Below, piece by piece: positions 26,171-36,267 of a stretch of DNA of 64,000 nucleotides. The notes beneath the pieces are model-generated. The model did not search any database and had not been told where the DNA came from. It worked only from the letters and a program-made list of their open reading frames with translations. Within the stretch, counting starts at the first letter, position 1; every line of letters begins with the position of its first letter. The stretch is from Chitinophaga filiformis (lineage in GTDB: Bacteria; Bacteroidota; Bacteroidia; Chitinophagales; Chitinophagaceae). The stretch is taken from NCBI RefSeq assembly GCF_021646545.1, contig NZ_JAKIRP010000001.1, positions 124,001 through 188,000 on the forward strand, in the 5' to 3' direction. The position numbers and the translations under genes are program-made.

Positions 26171-29100
26171 ATGGGTCCCAAAAAACGTTTGGCGGTCGTC
26201 TCCGCCTTCGCTGTATGCCTGCTTATTACTTGCATTACAGCCTGTAAAAACACGAAAACAGTCATGAACCCTGCCCTGGCCAAATACATTGAAGCCTATA
26301 CCGCCGGGGTTATTTCGAGGCAAAGCACCATCCGGGTACAACTGACCAACAATGTGAATGTCACTCATACACAGAACGAACCTGTGGAAGAGGAACTTTT
26401 CGATTTCAGCCCCAACATCAAAGGAAAGGCTTATTGGGTAGACGCTACTACAGTCGAGTTCAGGCCCGATGCCAATCTCGAACCCGGCAAGACCTATAAG
26501 GCTACCTTCAAGCTGGGTAAGGTTATGAAGGTGGAAAAAGATCTGAAGGAATTCGACTTCGAGTTCCTCGTTATAAAGCCATCCTACGCCATTGAGGAAT
26601 ACGGCCTGAAAGCTGCAGGCAACAACGTACTGAATAGAATGACGTTCACCGGCGCTATCAGCACCGCCGATACGGAAGATCCTCTGAAGATCGAAAAGGT
26701 GGTCAATGCTACCTATGACGGCAAAAAAGCAGCCATTACCTGGCAACACAATGCGGCCGATAAAGTATCCACCTTTACTATTGATAATCTGGTGCGTGGG
26801 GAAAAAGGCAGTGGTTCCCGTAAACTGGAACTGCTCTGGGATGGTAAACCGCTCAATGTAAACCTATCCGGCAAGAAGACGATAGAAGTACCCGCCATCT
26901 CCGACTTTAAAGTGCTGGACGTACGCGCAGTGGCTGAAACAGAACAATACGTACTTGTACAGTTCTCTGACCCTGTCAGCGTTGCACAGTCGCTGGATGG
27001 TCTGATCGGTGTCAGTGGCGTAAGCGACCTGCGCTTCTCCATAGAAGGCAGTGAGGTGAAAGTTTTCGCGCCTAAAAGACTGGAGGGGAACTATAATGTT
27101 GTGGTGAACGAAGGTATCCTGAATGTGGCCGATAGCAAGCTGGAACAAAGTTTTTCTGCGAATATCATTTTTGAAAATACCCAGCCTTCCGTAACTATCC
27201 CCGGTAAAGGTGTGATACTGCCGGAAAGCAATAAACTGGTGATGCCTTTTGAAGCGGTGAACCTCAGTGCTGTAGACGTCACCATCATCAAGATCTATGA
27301 GAACAATATCCCGCAGTATTTACAGCAGAATGGACTGGACGGTAGCTCAGAACTACGCCGCGTCGGACGTCCGGTAGTTGAAAAGACCATCCGCCTGGAT
27401 ACTGACAAATCACTCAATCTCCATAAACGCAACCGCTTCTTCCTCGATATGGAGAAACTGCTGCGTACTGAACCAGGCGCTATTTACCGGGTAACCATAG
27501 GTTTCCGTAAGTCCTACTCCCTCCTCGGATGTGCTTCCGGCGAAGGCGAAAATAACGCTAACACCAGTGAAGGAGAGAGCGATGAAGAATACTATGGTGG
27601 TTATTACAGCGATGGCAAGATCGATGAAGACGACGCTTTCTGGAGCCGTTATGATAGCTACTACCCGTATGGTTATTCCTGGGATGAGCGTGATAACCCA
27701 TGCGCTAACTCTTACTACAACAAAGACAGATGGGCTTCCCGCAACGTCTTCTCCTCCAATATCGGTCTTACCGCCAAAAGAGGGAATGACAACAGCATGC
27801 TGATCGCCGTAACAGACATCCGCGATACCAAACCAATGATCGGTGTGGAACTGGAACTGCTCGACTATCAGAACCAGGTCATCTTCAAAACCAAGAGTGA
27901 TGGTGACGGTCTGGCTACTTTCGATCTGAAACGTAAGCCATACCTCCTCGTTGCTAAAAAAGATGATGAAAGAGGTTATTTGAAACTGGACGATGGTAAC
28001 TCCCTGCCACTGGGTCGTTTTGATGTGAAAGGGGAAGAAGTACAAAGCGGCATCAAGGGCTTCCTGTATGGCGAACGTGGTGTATGGCGTCCCGGCGATA
28101 CCCTGTTCCTCACCTTCATCCTGGAAGATAAACAACAGAAACTACCGCCTAATCATCCGGTAACACTGGAACTGTACAACCCTAAAGGACAGTTATACAG
28201 ACAACTGAACGGGCTGCAATCAGTAAATGGTTTCTACCGTTTCACTACCGCAACATCTCCGGACGATCTGACCGGTAACTGGACTGCGAAAGTAAAGGTA
28301 GGTGGTGCAGTATTTACCAAAAACCTCCGCATAGAAACCGTTAAGCCTAACAGGCTGAAAATAGATCTCAACTTCGGCAGAAATACCACGCTTTCAAAGA
28401 GTTCGCCAACCGAAGGTACATTGAACGCCCGCTGGTTGTTCGGCGCTGTTGCACAGAACCTAAAGGCAAAAGTAGATGTATCACTCACACAGCAGACTAC
28501 CAGCTTCAAGAACTTCAAGGATTATCATTTCGACGACCCAATCACGCACTTCGAAGCTGAAAGCAAAACCATCTTTGAAAGCAGCCTGGGCGAGAATGGT
28601 ACGGCACCGGTTAAAGTAGACCTGCCATTGGGTAACCTGGCTCCCGGCCAGCTGAAAGCCAGCTTCGAGATCAAAGTATTTGAACCAGGTGGCGATTTCA
28701 GTATTGACCACTTCTCCATGCCATACAATCCGTTTGCATCATATACCGGTATCAAAATGCCGGAAGGCGACCGCATGACTGGTATGCTGCTCACAGATAA
28801 ACCTCATGCTGTCAGCATCGTGAACGTAGATGAAAACGGCAACCTGCTGAGCGGAAACCAGGAAGTGCAGGTAGAACTGTATAAGATCCGCTGGCGCTGG
28901 TGGTGGGATGAGAACAATGAAGATGAATTCAGCAACTTCACGCAAGACAGCTACAACCAGCTGCTGAAGAAAGAAACGATGACACTGCGCGGCGGTAAAG
29001 GTACCTGGAACCTCCAGATAGCCTACCCTGATTGGGGCCGTTACCTAGTACGTGTAAAAGACCTGAAAAGCGGACATACCAGCGGTCAGGCAGTGTATAT

Positions 29101-31768
29101 CGACTGGCCGGGATGGGCGGAAAGGGTACAGAAAGAAAATCCATCCGAAGCATCTATGCTGGTATTTACATCAGATAAAAGCCAGTACAATGTAGGAGAC
29201 GATATCACACTCACCATTCCAAGCTCCGAAGGCGGCCGCGGACTGGTAAGCATTGAGTCCGGCAGCAAAGTGCTGAAAACCTTCTGGATCGAAACCCAGA
29301 AAGGTCAGACCGTCTATAAGTTCAAGGCAGAGAAGGAAATGGCGCCAAACATCTATGTGAACGTCAGCCTGCTGCAGAAACATGCCAACACCCTGAACGA
29401 CCTGCCTATCCGTATGTATGGCGTGATCCCGATTGCTATCAATGATGCGAATACCGTATTACAGCCGGTGATCACTATGCCTGATAAACTGGAGCCTGAA
29501 CAGAATGCCAGCATCACCGTATCTGAAGCTAAAGGAAAAGCAATGACCTACACCATCGCACTGGTGGATGAAGGCCTGCTGGACCTGACCCGTTTCAAAA
29601 CACCTGATCCGCACAGTGTCTTCTATGCGCGTGAGGCCCTCGGCGTAAAAACATGGGACCTGTTTGATTACGTGATCGGCGCCTGGGGTGGTGATATAGA
29701 ACGCATCCTGAGCATCGGTGGTGACGAAGGACTGAATAAGAACGCTGGCAATGCAAAAGCAAACCGCTTCAAGCCTGTTGTATTATACATGGGACCATTC
29801 ACACTGAAAGGTGGTAAGCAGACCCATAACTTCAAACTACCTCCATATGTTGGTTCTGTAAAAGCGATGGTAGTAGCAGGTCAGGACGGCGCTTACGGGT
29901 CTGCAGAAAAAGTAGTGGCCGTGAAGAAACCGCTCATGTTGCTGACTACATTGCCACGTGTATTAGGGCCATCAGAAACCATACAGTTACCGGTAACTGT
30001 ATTCGGACTGGAAAACAATATCCGCTCCGCGAAAGTAACCCTGGCTACCAGTCCGCTGCTGGAAGTAGTGGGCGAGCGTACCAAGACCGTTACCTTCCCT
30101 CAACCGGGTGAGCAGATCGTTTACTTTGATGTGCGCGTAAGACCACAGGTGGGTATCGCCAAAGTGAAAGTAACTGCCACCAGCGGTGCTGCTAAAGCAG
30201 AAGAAGAAACCCAGCTGGAAATACGTAATCCAAATCCGGTGATCACCACTGTGCAGGAAACAACCCTGCAGGCGGGTCAGAGCTGGAGCACTACCTATAA
30301 ACCTGCGGGCATGGCCGGTACCAACACCGGTGTACTGGAAGTATCTACTATTCCTGCATTAAACCTCGCGAAACGACTGAACTACCTGATCCAGTATCCG
30401 CATGGATGTGTGGAACAAACCACCTCCAGCGTATTCCCTCAACTGGCATTGAACCAGCTGATGGACCTGAAACAGGGTGAACTGGCGAATATAGACCGCA
30501 ATATCAAAGCTGGTATCAACCGCCTGAAAGGCTTCCAGGCCTCCGATGGCGGTATGAGCTACTGGCCAGGTGAAGGTCAGTCAGACGAATGGGGCACTAA
30601 CTATGCTGGTCACTTCCTGCTGGAAGCGCAAGCCAAAGGCTACGAACTGCCTGCCAGTATGCTGGACCAGTGGAAGAAATATCAGCGTAATAAAGCCGGT
30701 GCATGGGCGCCGTCCACTACCAACTTCTATGGTGGCGACCTGACACAGGCATACCGTCTCTACCTGCTGGCATTGGCCAAAGTACCGGAACTGGGTGCCA
30801 TGAACCGTCTGAAGGAATTCAAGTACCTGTCCAACGAAGCCAAATGGCGACTGGCAGCAGCCTATAAACTGGCTGGTCAGCCGGAACTGGCCAACAGTCT
30901 GGTAAGGACATTACCTACAGATGTGAAGCCATACAATCAACTGGGTGGCACCTTTGGTTCCGACCTGCGTGATAAAGCCATGATACTGGAAACGCTCACC
31001 ATCCTGGGGCAGCGCACACGTGCGAATGAGCTGTTGAAACAGATAGCGGCCAACCTGGCACAGGATAGCTGGTACAGTACGCAGACTACTGCTTATGCAC
31101 TGATCGCTGTTGCCAAATATTGTGGCGTGAACAGCAGTGGCAATAAGATGGTTTTCAGTTATACACTAAACGGAAGCAGCAATACCGTAAACGGTAGCTC
31201 TTATGTAGCACAGGTACCTGTTAGCTTCGCCAGCATGGCAGATGGTAGCGTAAGTATCCAGAACAAAGGACAGAACGTGCTGTATACCCGCCTCATTCTC
31301 CAGGGCCGTCCGGATGCTGGTCAGGAGCCAAACGTGCCTAATAATCCTGATGTACTGGATATCCAGGTGAAATACAGCACCCGCGATGGTAAAGCCCTCG
31401 ATCCGGCTTCCCTGCGTCAGGGAGCAGACTTCCTGGCTACTGTTACCATCCGTAATCCGGGTAAACGTGGCTATTATGAGCAGATGGCACTGACAGAGAT
31501 ATTCCCGAGCGGCTGGGAGATCATCAACACCCGTCTGATGGACAATGACAGCACCTTCCGTTCATCGCCATATACCTACAAGGATATCCGCGATGACAGA
31601 GTATACACTTACTTCAATATTGAAGAAAACAAAACACGCACCTACAACGTCCTGCTGAATGCGGCCTACCTTGGCCGTTATTATCTGCCGGCCGTATCCT
31701 GTGAGGCAATGTATGACAACACCATACATGCGTTCCTGCCGGGTAAGTGGGTAGAGGTGACGAAATAA
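26171..31768 (+). CDS. Bacterial alpha-2-macroglobulin lipoprotein
   Basis: This is a large protease-trap protein of 1865 residues with an SPII signal ending CITAC (Cys25), hence anchored in the envelope. The N-terminal half is a series of macroglobulin-like beta domains. About residues 455-515 carry an acidic, Tyr-rich insert. An alpha-2-macroglobulin domain follows, with the thioester motif GCVEQ at 1412-1416, so covalent capture should work, and then the helical toroid domain and C-terminal receptor-like domain. The gene is followed by the penicillin-binding protein 1C gene, the same pairing as E. coli yfhM-pbpC. It likely protects the periplasm when peptidoglycan is breached. Confidence 0.93.
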   Translation: MGPKKRLAVVSAFAVCLLITCITACKNTKTVMNPALAKYIEAYTAGVISRQSTIRVQLTNNVNVTHTQNEPVEEELFDFSPNIKGKAYWVDATTVEFRPDANLEPGKTYKATFKLGKVMKVEKDLKEFDFEFLVIKPSYAIEEYGLKAAGNNVLNRMTFTGAISTADTEDPLKIEKVVNATYDGKKAAITWQHNAADKVSTFTIDNLVRGEKGSGSRKLELLWDGKPLNVNLSGKKTIEVPAISDFKVLDVRAVAETEQYVLVQFSDPVSVAQSLDGLIGVSGVSDLRFSIEGSEVKVFAPKRLEGNYNVVVNEGILNVADSKLEQSFSANIIFENTQPSVTIPGKGVILPESNKLVMPFEAVNLSAVDVTIIKIYENNIPQYLQQNGLDGSSELRRVGRPVVEKTIRLDTDKSLNLHKRNRFFLDMEKLLRTEPGAIYRVTIGFRKSYSLLGCASGEGENNANTSEGESDEEYYGGYYSDGKIDEDDAFWSRYDSYYPYGYSWDERDNPCANSYYNKDRWASRNVFSSNIGLTAKRGNDNSMLIAVTDIRDTKPMIGVELELLDYQNQVIFKTKSDGDGLATFDLKRKPYLLVAKKDDERGYLKLDDGNSLPLGRFDVKGEEVQSGIKGFLYGERGVWRPGDTLFLTFILEDKQQKLPPNHPVTLELYNPKGQLYRQLNGLQSVNGFYRFTTATSPDDLTGNWTAKVKVGGAVFTKNLRIETVKPNRLKIDLNFGRNTTLSKSSPTEGTLNARWLFGAVAQNLKAKVDVSLTQQTTSFKNFKDYHFDDPITHFEAESKTIFESSLGENGTAPVKVDLPLGNLAPGQLKASFEIKVFEPGGDFSIDHFSMPYNPFASYTGIKMPEGDRMTGMLLTDKPHAVSIVNVDENGNLLSGNQEVQVELYKIRWRWWWDENNEDEFSNFTQDSYNQLLKKETMTLRGGKGTWNLQIAYPDWGRYLVRVKDLKSGHTSGQAVYIDWPGWAERVQKENPSEASMLVFTSDKSQYNVGDDITLTIPSSEGGRGLVSIESGSKVLKTFWIETQKGQTVYKFKAEKEMAPNIYVNVSLLQKHANTLNDLPIRMYGVIPIAINDANTVLQPVITMPDKLEPEQNASITVSEAKGKAMTYTIALVDEGLLDLTRFKTPDPHSVFYAREALGVKTWDLFDYVIGAWGGDIERILSIGGDEGLNKNAGNAKANRFKPVVLYMGPFTLKGGKQTHNFKLPPYVGSVKAMVVAGQDGAYGSAEKVVAVKKPLMLLTTLPRVLGPSETIQLPVTVFGLENNIRSAKVTLATSPLLEVVGERTKTVTFPQPGEQIVYFDVRVRPQVGIAKVKVTATSGAAKAEEETQLEIRNPNPVITTVQETTLQAGQSWSTTYKPAGMAGTNTGVLEVSTIPALNLAKRLNYLIQYPHGCVEQTTSSVFPQLALNQLMDLKQGELANIDRNIKAGINRLKGFQASDGGMSYWPGEGQSDEWGTNYAGHFLLEAQAKGYELPASMLDQWKKYQRNKAGAWAPSTTNFYGGDLTQAYRLYLLALAKVPELGAMNRLKEFKYLSNEAKWRLAAAYKLAGQPELANSLVRTLPTDVKPYNQLGGTFGSDLRDKAMILETLTILGQRTRANELLKQIAANLAQDSWYSTQTTAYALIAVAKYCGVNSSGNKMVFSYTLNGSSNTVNGSSYVAQVPVSFASMADGSVSIQNKGQNVLYTRLILQGRPDAGQEPNVPNNPDVLDIQVKYSTRDGKALDPASLRQGADFLATVTIRNPGKRGYYEQMALTEIFPSGWEIINTRLMDNDSTFRSSPYTYKDIRDDRVYTYFNIEENKTRTYNVLLNAAYLGRYYLPAVSCEAMYDNTIHAFLPGKWVEVTK

Positions 31769-31784
31769 GGCTATCAGAACTGAC

Positions 31785-31845
31785 TGCCGTTTAGTAAAGC
31801 AAGAGGGATAAGACTCCTGATTGCTTTGCTAAACGGCAATCTTTT
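31785..31845 (+). terminator. Rho-independent terminator after the macroglobulin gene
   Basis: TGCCGTTTAGTAAAGCAA (31785-31802) pairs with TTGCTTTGCTAAACGGCA (31821-31838), 18 bp with one G-T pair, followed by ATCTTTTT. It separates the macroglobulin and pbpC transcripts, at least partly. Confidence 0.85.
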
Positions 31846-31919
31846 TGGGGATATTACCACCATACAACAAACATTGACCTCAATATTTTATTCCCGATTC
31901 TTATTCCTAATTTTACTTC

Positions 31920-34304
31920 ATGTGGTTCCGAAAACGAAAATGGTGGCTTACTGCTACAGCCCTGCTCCTTATCCTTTACATCTTTTCTATACCTTCCCGT
32001 CTCTTCACTACACCTACCTCATTCGTGATCGAAGACAGTAACGGAGAGCTGCTCAGCGCCACTATTGCTACCGACGGACAATGGCGTTTTCCCGCCGACA
32101 AACAGGTACCCGATAAATTTGCGAAATGCATTGTTGCCTATGAAGACAAACGTTTCTATCACCATTGGGGGGTAGATGTACTCGCCTTAGGTCGAGCTAT
32201 CAGGCAAAACATCAGCAGGAAAAGAGTTGTCAGCGGAGGCAGTACACTCACTATGCAGGTGATCCGCCTGTCACGCAATCAGCCACGTACGCTTATACAG
32301 AAGCTGATAGAAGCGGTAATGGCTACCCGCCTGGAATTCTCTTATTCAAAGAAAAGTATCTTGTCATTATACGCAGGCAATGCTCCCTTCGGCGGCAACG
32401 TCGTGGGACTGGAAGCCGCTTCCTGGCGGTATTATGGCCGTAGTGCCACGCAGTTGTCCTGGGGTGAAACAGCGGCACTGGCAGTATTACCCAACAGCCC
32501 TGCACTCGTACATCCGGGCCGTAACCGGCAGATCCTGTTGCAAAAACGTAATCAGCTGCTGGATAAGCTGCGGCAGAACGAAACGATTGACAGTGTGACC
32601 TGCCAGCTGGCCAAGCTGGAACCCTTGCCCGATCAGCCGAAAGCATTACCACAGGATGCGCCACACTTATTAGACAGGTTCAGGAAAGACTATCAGGCAC
32701 AAAAGGATAATAAAGCCGTTACACGTATCAGAACAACACTGGAGGCATCTCTGCAGAGGAATGTCAGCAATATCGTAGAGCGTTATCATAGTATTTATAA
32801 AGCGAATGGCATCAACAATGCAGCCGCTGTTGTACTGGATGTAGAAACGGGTAATGCGCTGGCATATGTAGGTAATGTGTATCATCCGGAGGACCCTGAG
32901 ACAGAAAGCCATGTGGACATTATACAGGCACCCCGCAGTCCGGGCAGTACGCTCAAACCTTTCTTATATGCCGCCATGCTGAATGATGGAATGATACTAC
33001 CGCATTCCCTCGTGGCGGATGTACCTACACAAATAGCTGGTTATACACCACAGAACTTTGACCTGGGATATGATGGAGCAGTACCTGCCAGCAAAGCCCT
33101 TGCACGTTCGCTTAATATTCCGGCAGTGAGAATGTTGCAGCAATACCGCTATGAAAGGCTGCATGCATTGCTGAAGCAGATGGGGATGACAACATTAACC
33201 CAACCTGCCGACCACTACGGTCTTTCGCTCATCCTTGGTGGTGGAGAATCCACCCTCTGGGAACTGTCGGGCATGTACGCCAGCATGGCGCGTACACTGC
33301 TGCACCTGGACCAGTATAACGGGAAATATGATGCAGACGATATCCATCCACCGAACTATATACAAGGTGTTAAACTGATATCAAAACATTCACCGGCAAG
33401 CAGTGGTATACTGGATGCAGGTGCTATCTGGTACACCTTTCAGGCGATGGAAGAAGTGATGCGCCCGGGCGAAGAATTGCTCTGGCAGCAGTTCTCTTCA
33501 TCACAGCGTATTGCCTGGAAAACAGGCACCAGTTTCGGTTTCAGAGATGGCTGGGCCATCGGTGTTACGCCGCAATATGTAGTGGGCGTATGGGTAGGTA
33601 ATGCGGACGGCGAAGGCAGACCGGGACTGATAGGCGTGTCTACTGCAGCGCCAGTACTCTTTGATGTATTCCGCTTACTGCAGACGGGTAACTGGTTTAA
33701 TACGCCTTACAGTAAACTGCAGCAGATCGAAGTGTGCCGGCAGAGTGGCTACAGGGCCAGCGATCTTTGTCCGGAGAAAGATTCAATAGCAGTGCCGCTC
33801 AGCGGACTACGTTCAGGTCTATGTCCGTATCATCAACTGGTACATCTTGATCATACCGGCAAGTGGCGTGTTACGGCAGATTGTGAGCCGCCGTCGCAAA
33901 TGCAGCATGTACCATGGTTTGTGCTGCCACCAGCTATGGAGTTCTATTATCGAACGAAACATAACTACCTGCCACTTCCGCCATATAAGGCGGAATGCCT
34001 TGCCACGCTCAATGCCGACAAAGCCCCAATGGAGCTGATCTATCCAAGACCGAATGCACGTATCTATGTACCTGTAGAAATAGATGGTACACCGGGAGAG
34101 GCCATATTCACCGCGACACACCGCAATACAACAGAGAAGATCTTCTGGCACCTGGATAACAATTACATTGGCACCACGCAGGAATTCCATCAGTTAGCAC
34201 TGCACCCCGCTGCGGGTAAACATACCATAACACTGGTTGATGAGCAGGGAGAGCAGATCCATGTATCATTTGAGATTTTGGAGAAGAAGAACGAAGATCA
34301 GTAG
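31920..34304 (+). CDS. pbpC: Penicillin-binding protein 1C
   Basis: This is a bifunctional peptidoglycan synthase of 794 residues. A single N-terminal membrane anchor (residues 8-25) is followed by a GT51 glycosyltransferase domain (EDKRFYHHWGVDVLALGRA, GGSTLTMQVIRL). The transpeptidase domain has SxxK in SPGSTLKPF, SxN in ARSLNIP and KTG in WKTGTSFGFRDGW. The last 90 residues (LIYPRPNARIYVPVEI to VSFEILEKK) form the PBP1C-specific C-terminal domain. It is paired with the alpha-2-macroglobulin gene. The 3' end overlaps the convergent rarA by 7 bp. Confidence 0.95.
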   Translation: MWFRKRKWWLTATALLLILYIFSIPSRLFTTPTSFVIEDSNGELLSATIATDGQWRFPADKQVPDKFAKCIVAYEDKRFYHHWGVDVLALGRAIRQNISRKRVVSGGSTLTMQVIRLSRNQPRTLIQKLIEAVMATRLEFSYSKKSILSLYAGNAPFGGNVVGLEAASWRYYGRSATQLSWGETAALAVLPNSPALVHPGRNRQILLQKRNQLLDKLRQNETIDSVTCQLAKLEPLPDQPKALPQDAPHLLDRFRKDYQAQKDNKAVTRIRTTLEASLQRNVSNIVERYHSIYKANGINNAAAVVLDVETGNALAYVGNVYHPEDPETESHVDIIQAPRSPGSTLKPFLYAAMLNDGMILPHSLVADVPTQIAGYTPQNFDLGYDGAVPASKALARSLNIPAVRMLQQYRYERLHALLKQMGMTTLTQPADHYGLSLILGGGESTLWELSGMYASMARTLLHLDQYNGKYDADDIHPPNYIQGVKLISKHSPASSGILDAGAIWYTFQAMEEVMRPGEELLWQQFSSSQRIAWKTGTSFGFRDGWAIGVTPQYVVGVWVGNADGEGRPGLIGVSTAAPVLFDVFRLLQTGNWFNTPYSKLQQIEVCRQSGYRASDLCPEKDSIAVPLSGLRSGLCPYHQLVHLDHTGKWRVTADCEPPSQMQHVPWFVLPPAMEFYYRTKHNYLPLPPYKAECLATLNADKAPMELIYPRPNARIYVPVEIDGTPGEAIFTATHRNTTEKIFWHLDNNYIGTTQEFHQLALHPAAGKHTITLVDEQGEQIHVSFEILEKKNEDQ

Positions 34305-35557
34305 CCGTACTTCTCCTTCCATAAGCTACGCAGGTGTTTTCTCATTTCATCCTCCCTCGCATTTTTGCCCGGGTCATAGAGCTTCATGCCTTTGATCCTG
34401 TCCGGCAGGTATTCCTGCGGAGAGAAATTGTTCTCATAGTCATGAGAGTATTCATATCCCTTATGATATCCCATGTCTTTCATCATCTTCGTAGGCGCAT
34501 TACGTATATTCATTGGCACTGGCAGATCGCCGGTCTGTGACACAACAGATATTGCGTTATTGATAGCCATATACGCAGCATTGCTCTTCGCGGAAGAGGC
34601 CAGATAAGTGGTACATTGGGAAAGGATGATCCTTGCCTCCGGATAACCGATCATGGTTACCGCCTGAAAGCAGCTGGTAGCCAGCAGTAATGCATTGGGA
34701 TTGGCATTGCCAATATCCTCAGACGCCAGGATCACCAATCGACGGGCGATGAATTTCACATCTTCGCCACCCTCTATCATTCTCGCCAGGTAGTATACAG
34801 CCGCATTGGGATCACTTCCACGAACAGATTTGATAAATGCAGAAATGATGTCGTAGTGTTGTTCACCCGTCTTATCGTAGATTGCTACACGCTGCTGTGC
34901 AATGTCCATTACCTTCCGGTCGGTAATTACAATAGGCATTTCATTTTGCAGCGTATTCACCACCAGTTCAAAGAGGTTAAGCAACTTACGGGCATCTCCA
35001 CCGGAAATATTAAACAGGGCAGTGGTTTCCTTTAGTTCAATCTGTTTGCTGCCCAGCCATTCATCCTGTTTCATGGCCTGGTGCAGCAGCTGTAACAACT
35101 CGCTTTCACTGAGTGGTTTGAGTACATATACCTGGCTGCGTGACAACAATGCGGAATTGACTTCAAAGGAAGGATTCTCCGTAGTGGCGCCTATCAGTGT
35201 AATGATACCTTTTTCAACAGCGCCCAGTAAGGCATCCTGCTGCGATTTATTGAACCGGTGTATCTCATCTATGAATAATACGGCATAGCCCTGTTTGCGG
35301 GCTATCTCGATCACTTCACGTACTTCTTTTACACCGGCAGAAATAGCACTGAGGGTATAAAAAGGCACATCCAGTGTATGCGCAATAATGTTGGCTATAG
35401 TGGTCTTACCTACGCCGGGAGGGCCCCACAGGATCATCGAAGGGATCTTCCCCTGCCGCAGGGCAGTACGTAATATACTGTCCTTGCCGGTCAGGTGTTC
35501 CTGTCCCACCAGCTCATCCAGTGTCTCCGGTCTTATGCGCTCGGCTAATGGTTCCAT
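34298..35557 (-). CDS. rarA: Replication-associated recombination protein A (AAA+ ATPase)
   Basis: This protein of 419 residues acts at stalled replication forks. The N-terminal MEPLAERIRPETLDELVGQEHL is diagnostic. Walker A is GPPGVGKTT, Walker B LFIDEIHRFNKSQQDALL and sensor 1 GATTENPSFEVNSALLSR. The C-terminal tetramerisation domain follows (LARMIEGGEDVKFIARRLVILASEDIGNANPNAL). Everything expected is present. Also called mgsA. It is a single gene; a short gap separates it from the upstream membrane protein gene on the same strand. Confidence 0.96.
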   Translation of the reverse strand: MEPLAERIRPETLDELVGQEHLTGKDSILRTALRQGKIPSMILWGPPGVGKTTIANIIAHTLDVPFYTLSAISAGVKEVREVIEIARKQGYAVLFIDEIHRFNKSQQDALLGAVEKGIITLIGATTENPSFEVNSALLSRSQVYVLKPLSESELLQLLHQAMKQDEWLGSKQIELKETTALFNISGGDARKLLNLFELVVNTLQNEMPIVITDRKVMDIAQQRVAIYDKTGEQHYDIISAFIKSVRGSDPNAAVYYLARMIEGGEDVKFIARRLVILASEDIGNANPNALLLATSCFQAVTMIGYPEARIILSQCTTYLASSAKSNAAYMAINNAISVVSQTGDLPVPMNIRNAPTKMMKDMGYHKGYEYSHDYENNFSPQEYLPDRIKGMKLYDPGKNAREDEMRKHLRSLWKEKYGY

Positions 35558-35594
35558 TATACAGCGATATTAAGTGTTTGGGATGCTGGCGATA

Positions 35595-36134
35595 TCAGGC
35601 ATCCAGATCAAGATCAATATGTTTGTCATCTTCCTGTTTTTTCTTCCATTGCTGCAGGAAAGACAAGGATAACAAAGCATTCGTTATAATAGAGGCACCA
35701 TACAGGAAGAGGACGAACTGCATCATTGTCATTGCAGCTCCCCTCAAACTTCTAATGGTTTCAAGCTGTTCTCGCTGCTCATCGGTGATCTGGCTGCTCA
35801 CTTGTTTCAGATCCAGGTTCATAACTATGAATATGGCGATAGCACAGAGCAGCATTAAAGCACCTATCAATATTGTGTAACCACCCATAATCCGGATACC
35901 GCCGGGCGTATTTTCTTTCAGTGTAAAACTGGGGTCCTGGAGGCTCCTTTGCAGGTAAGCCGAAAGGATGGCATGGATAAAAACGCCGCCGAACATCACA
36001 ATGGAAACCAATCCCTGGCCAAATGCGCCCATCAGCATGGACGCAAAATTCATCATTACAAAGAATCCCGTAATGAACAAGTTAATCCCTGTCAGTGCCT
36101 TAAACAATTTAAATCTAAAAGTCATGTATTCCAT
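35595..36134 (-). CDS. Integral membrane protein of unknown function
   Basis: This protein of 179 residues (176 if the ATG at 36125 is used) has four predicted membrane segments at about residues 12-34, 40-58, 80-105 and 138-160. A soluble, charged loop (SSQITDEQREQLETIRSLRG) lies between the third and fourth, and the tail is acidic (DDKHIDLDLDA). No family is recognised. It is on the same strand as rarA, 37 bp apart, so co-transcription is possible. No function is proposed. Confidence 0.65.
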   Translation of the reverse strand: MEYMTFRFKLFKALTGINLFITGFFVMMNFASMLMGAFGQGLVSIVMFGGVFIHAILSAYLQRSLQDPSFTLKENTPGGIRIMGGYTILIGALMLLCAIAIFIVMNLDLKQVSSQITDEQREQLETIRSLRGAAMTMMQFVLFLYGASIITNALLSLSFLQQWKKKQEDDKHIDLDLDA

Positions 36135-36267
36135 TTTTACAGATTACAAACCTACTAAACAACCGGCAAACCACCCAGTATACTACCAGACCTGCTGCCG
36201 TCTATAAAAAAGCGATGCGTCCGCATGCGATGTTTTAGTTATATTGAGTGACTAAACCTGTTTACAT

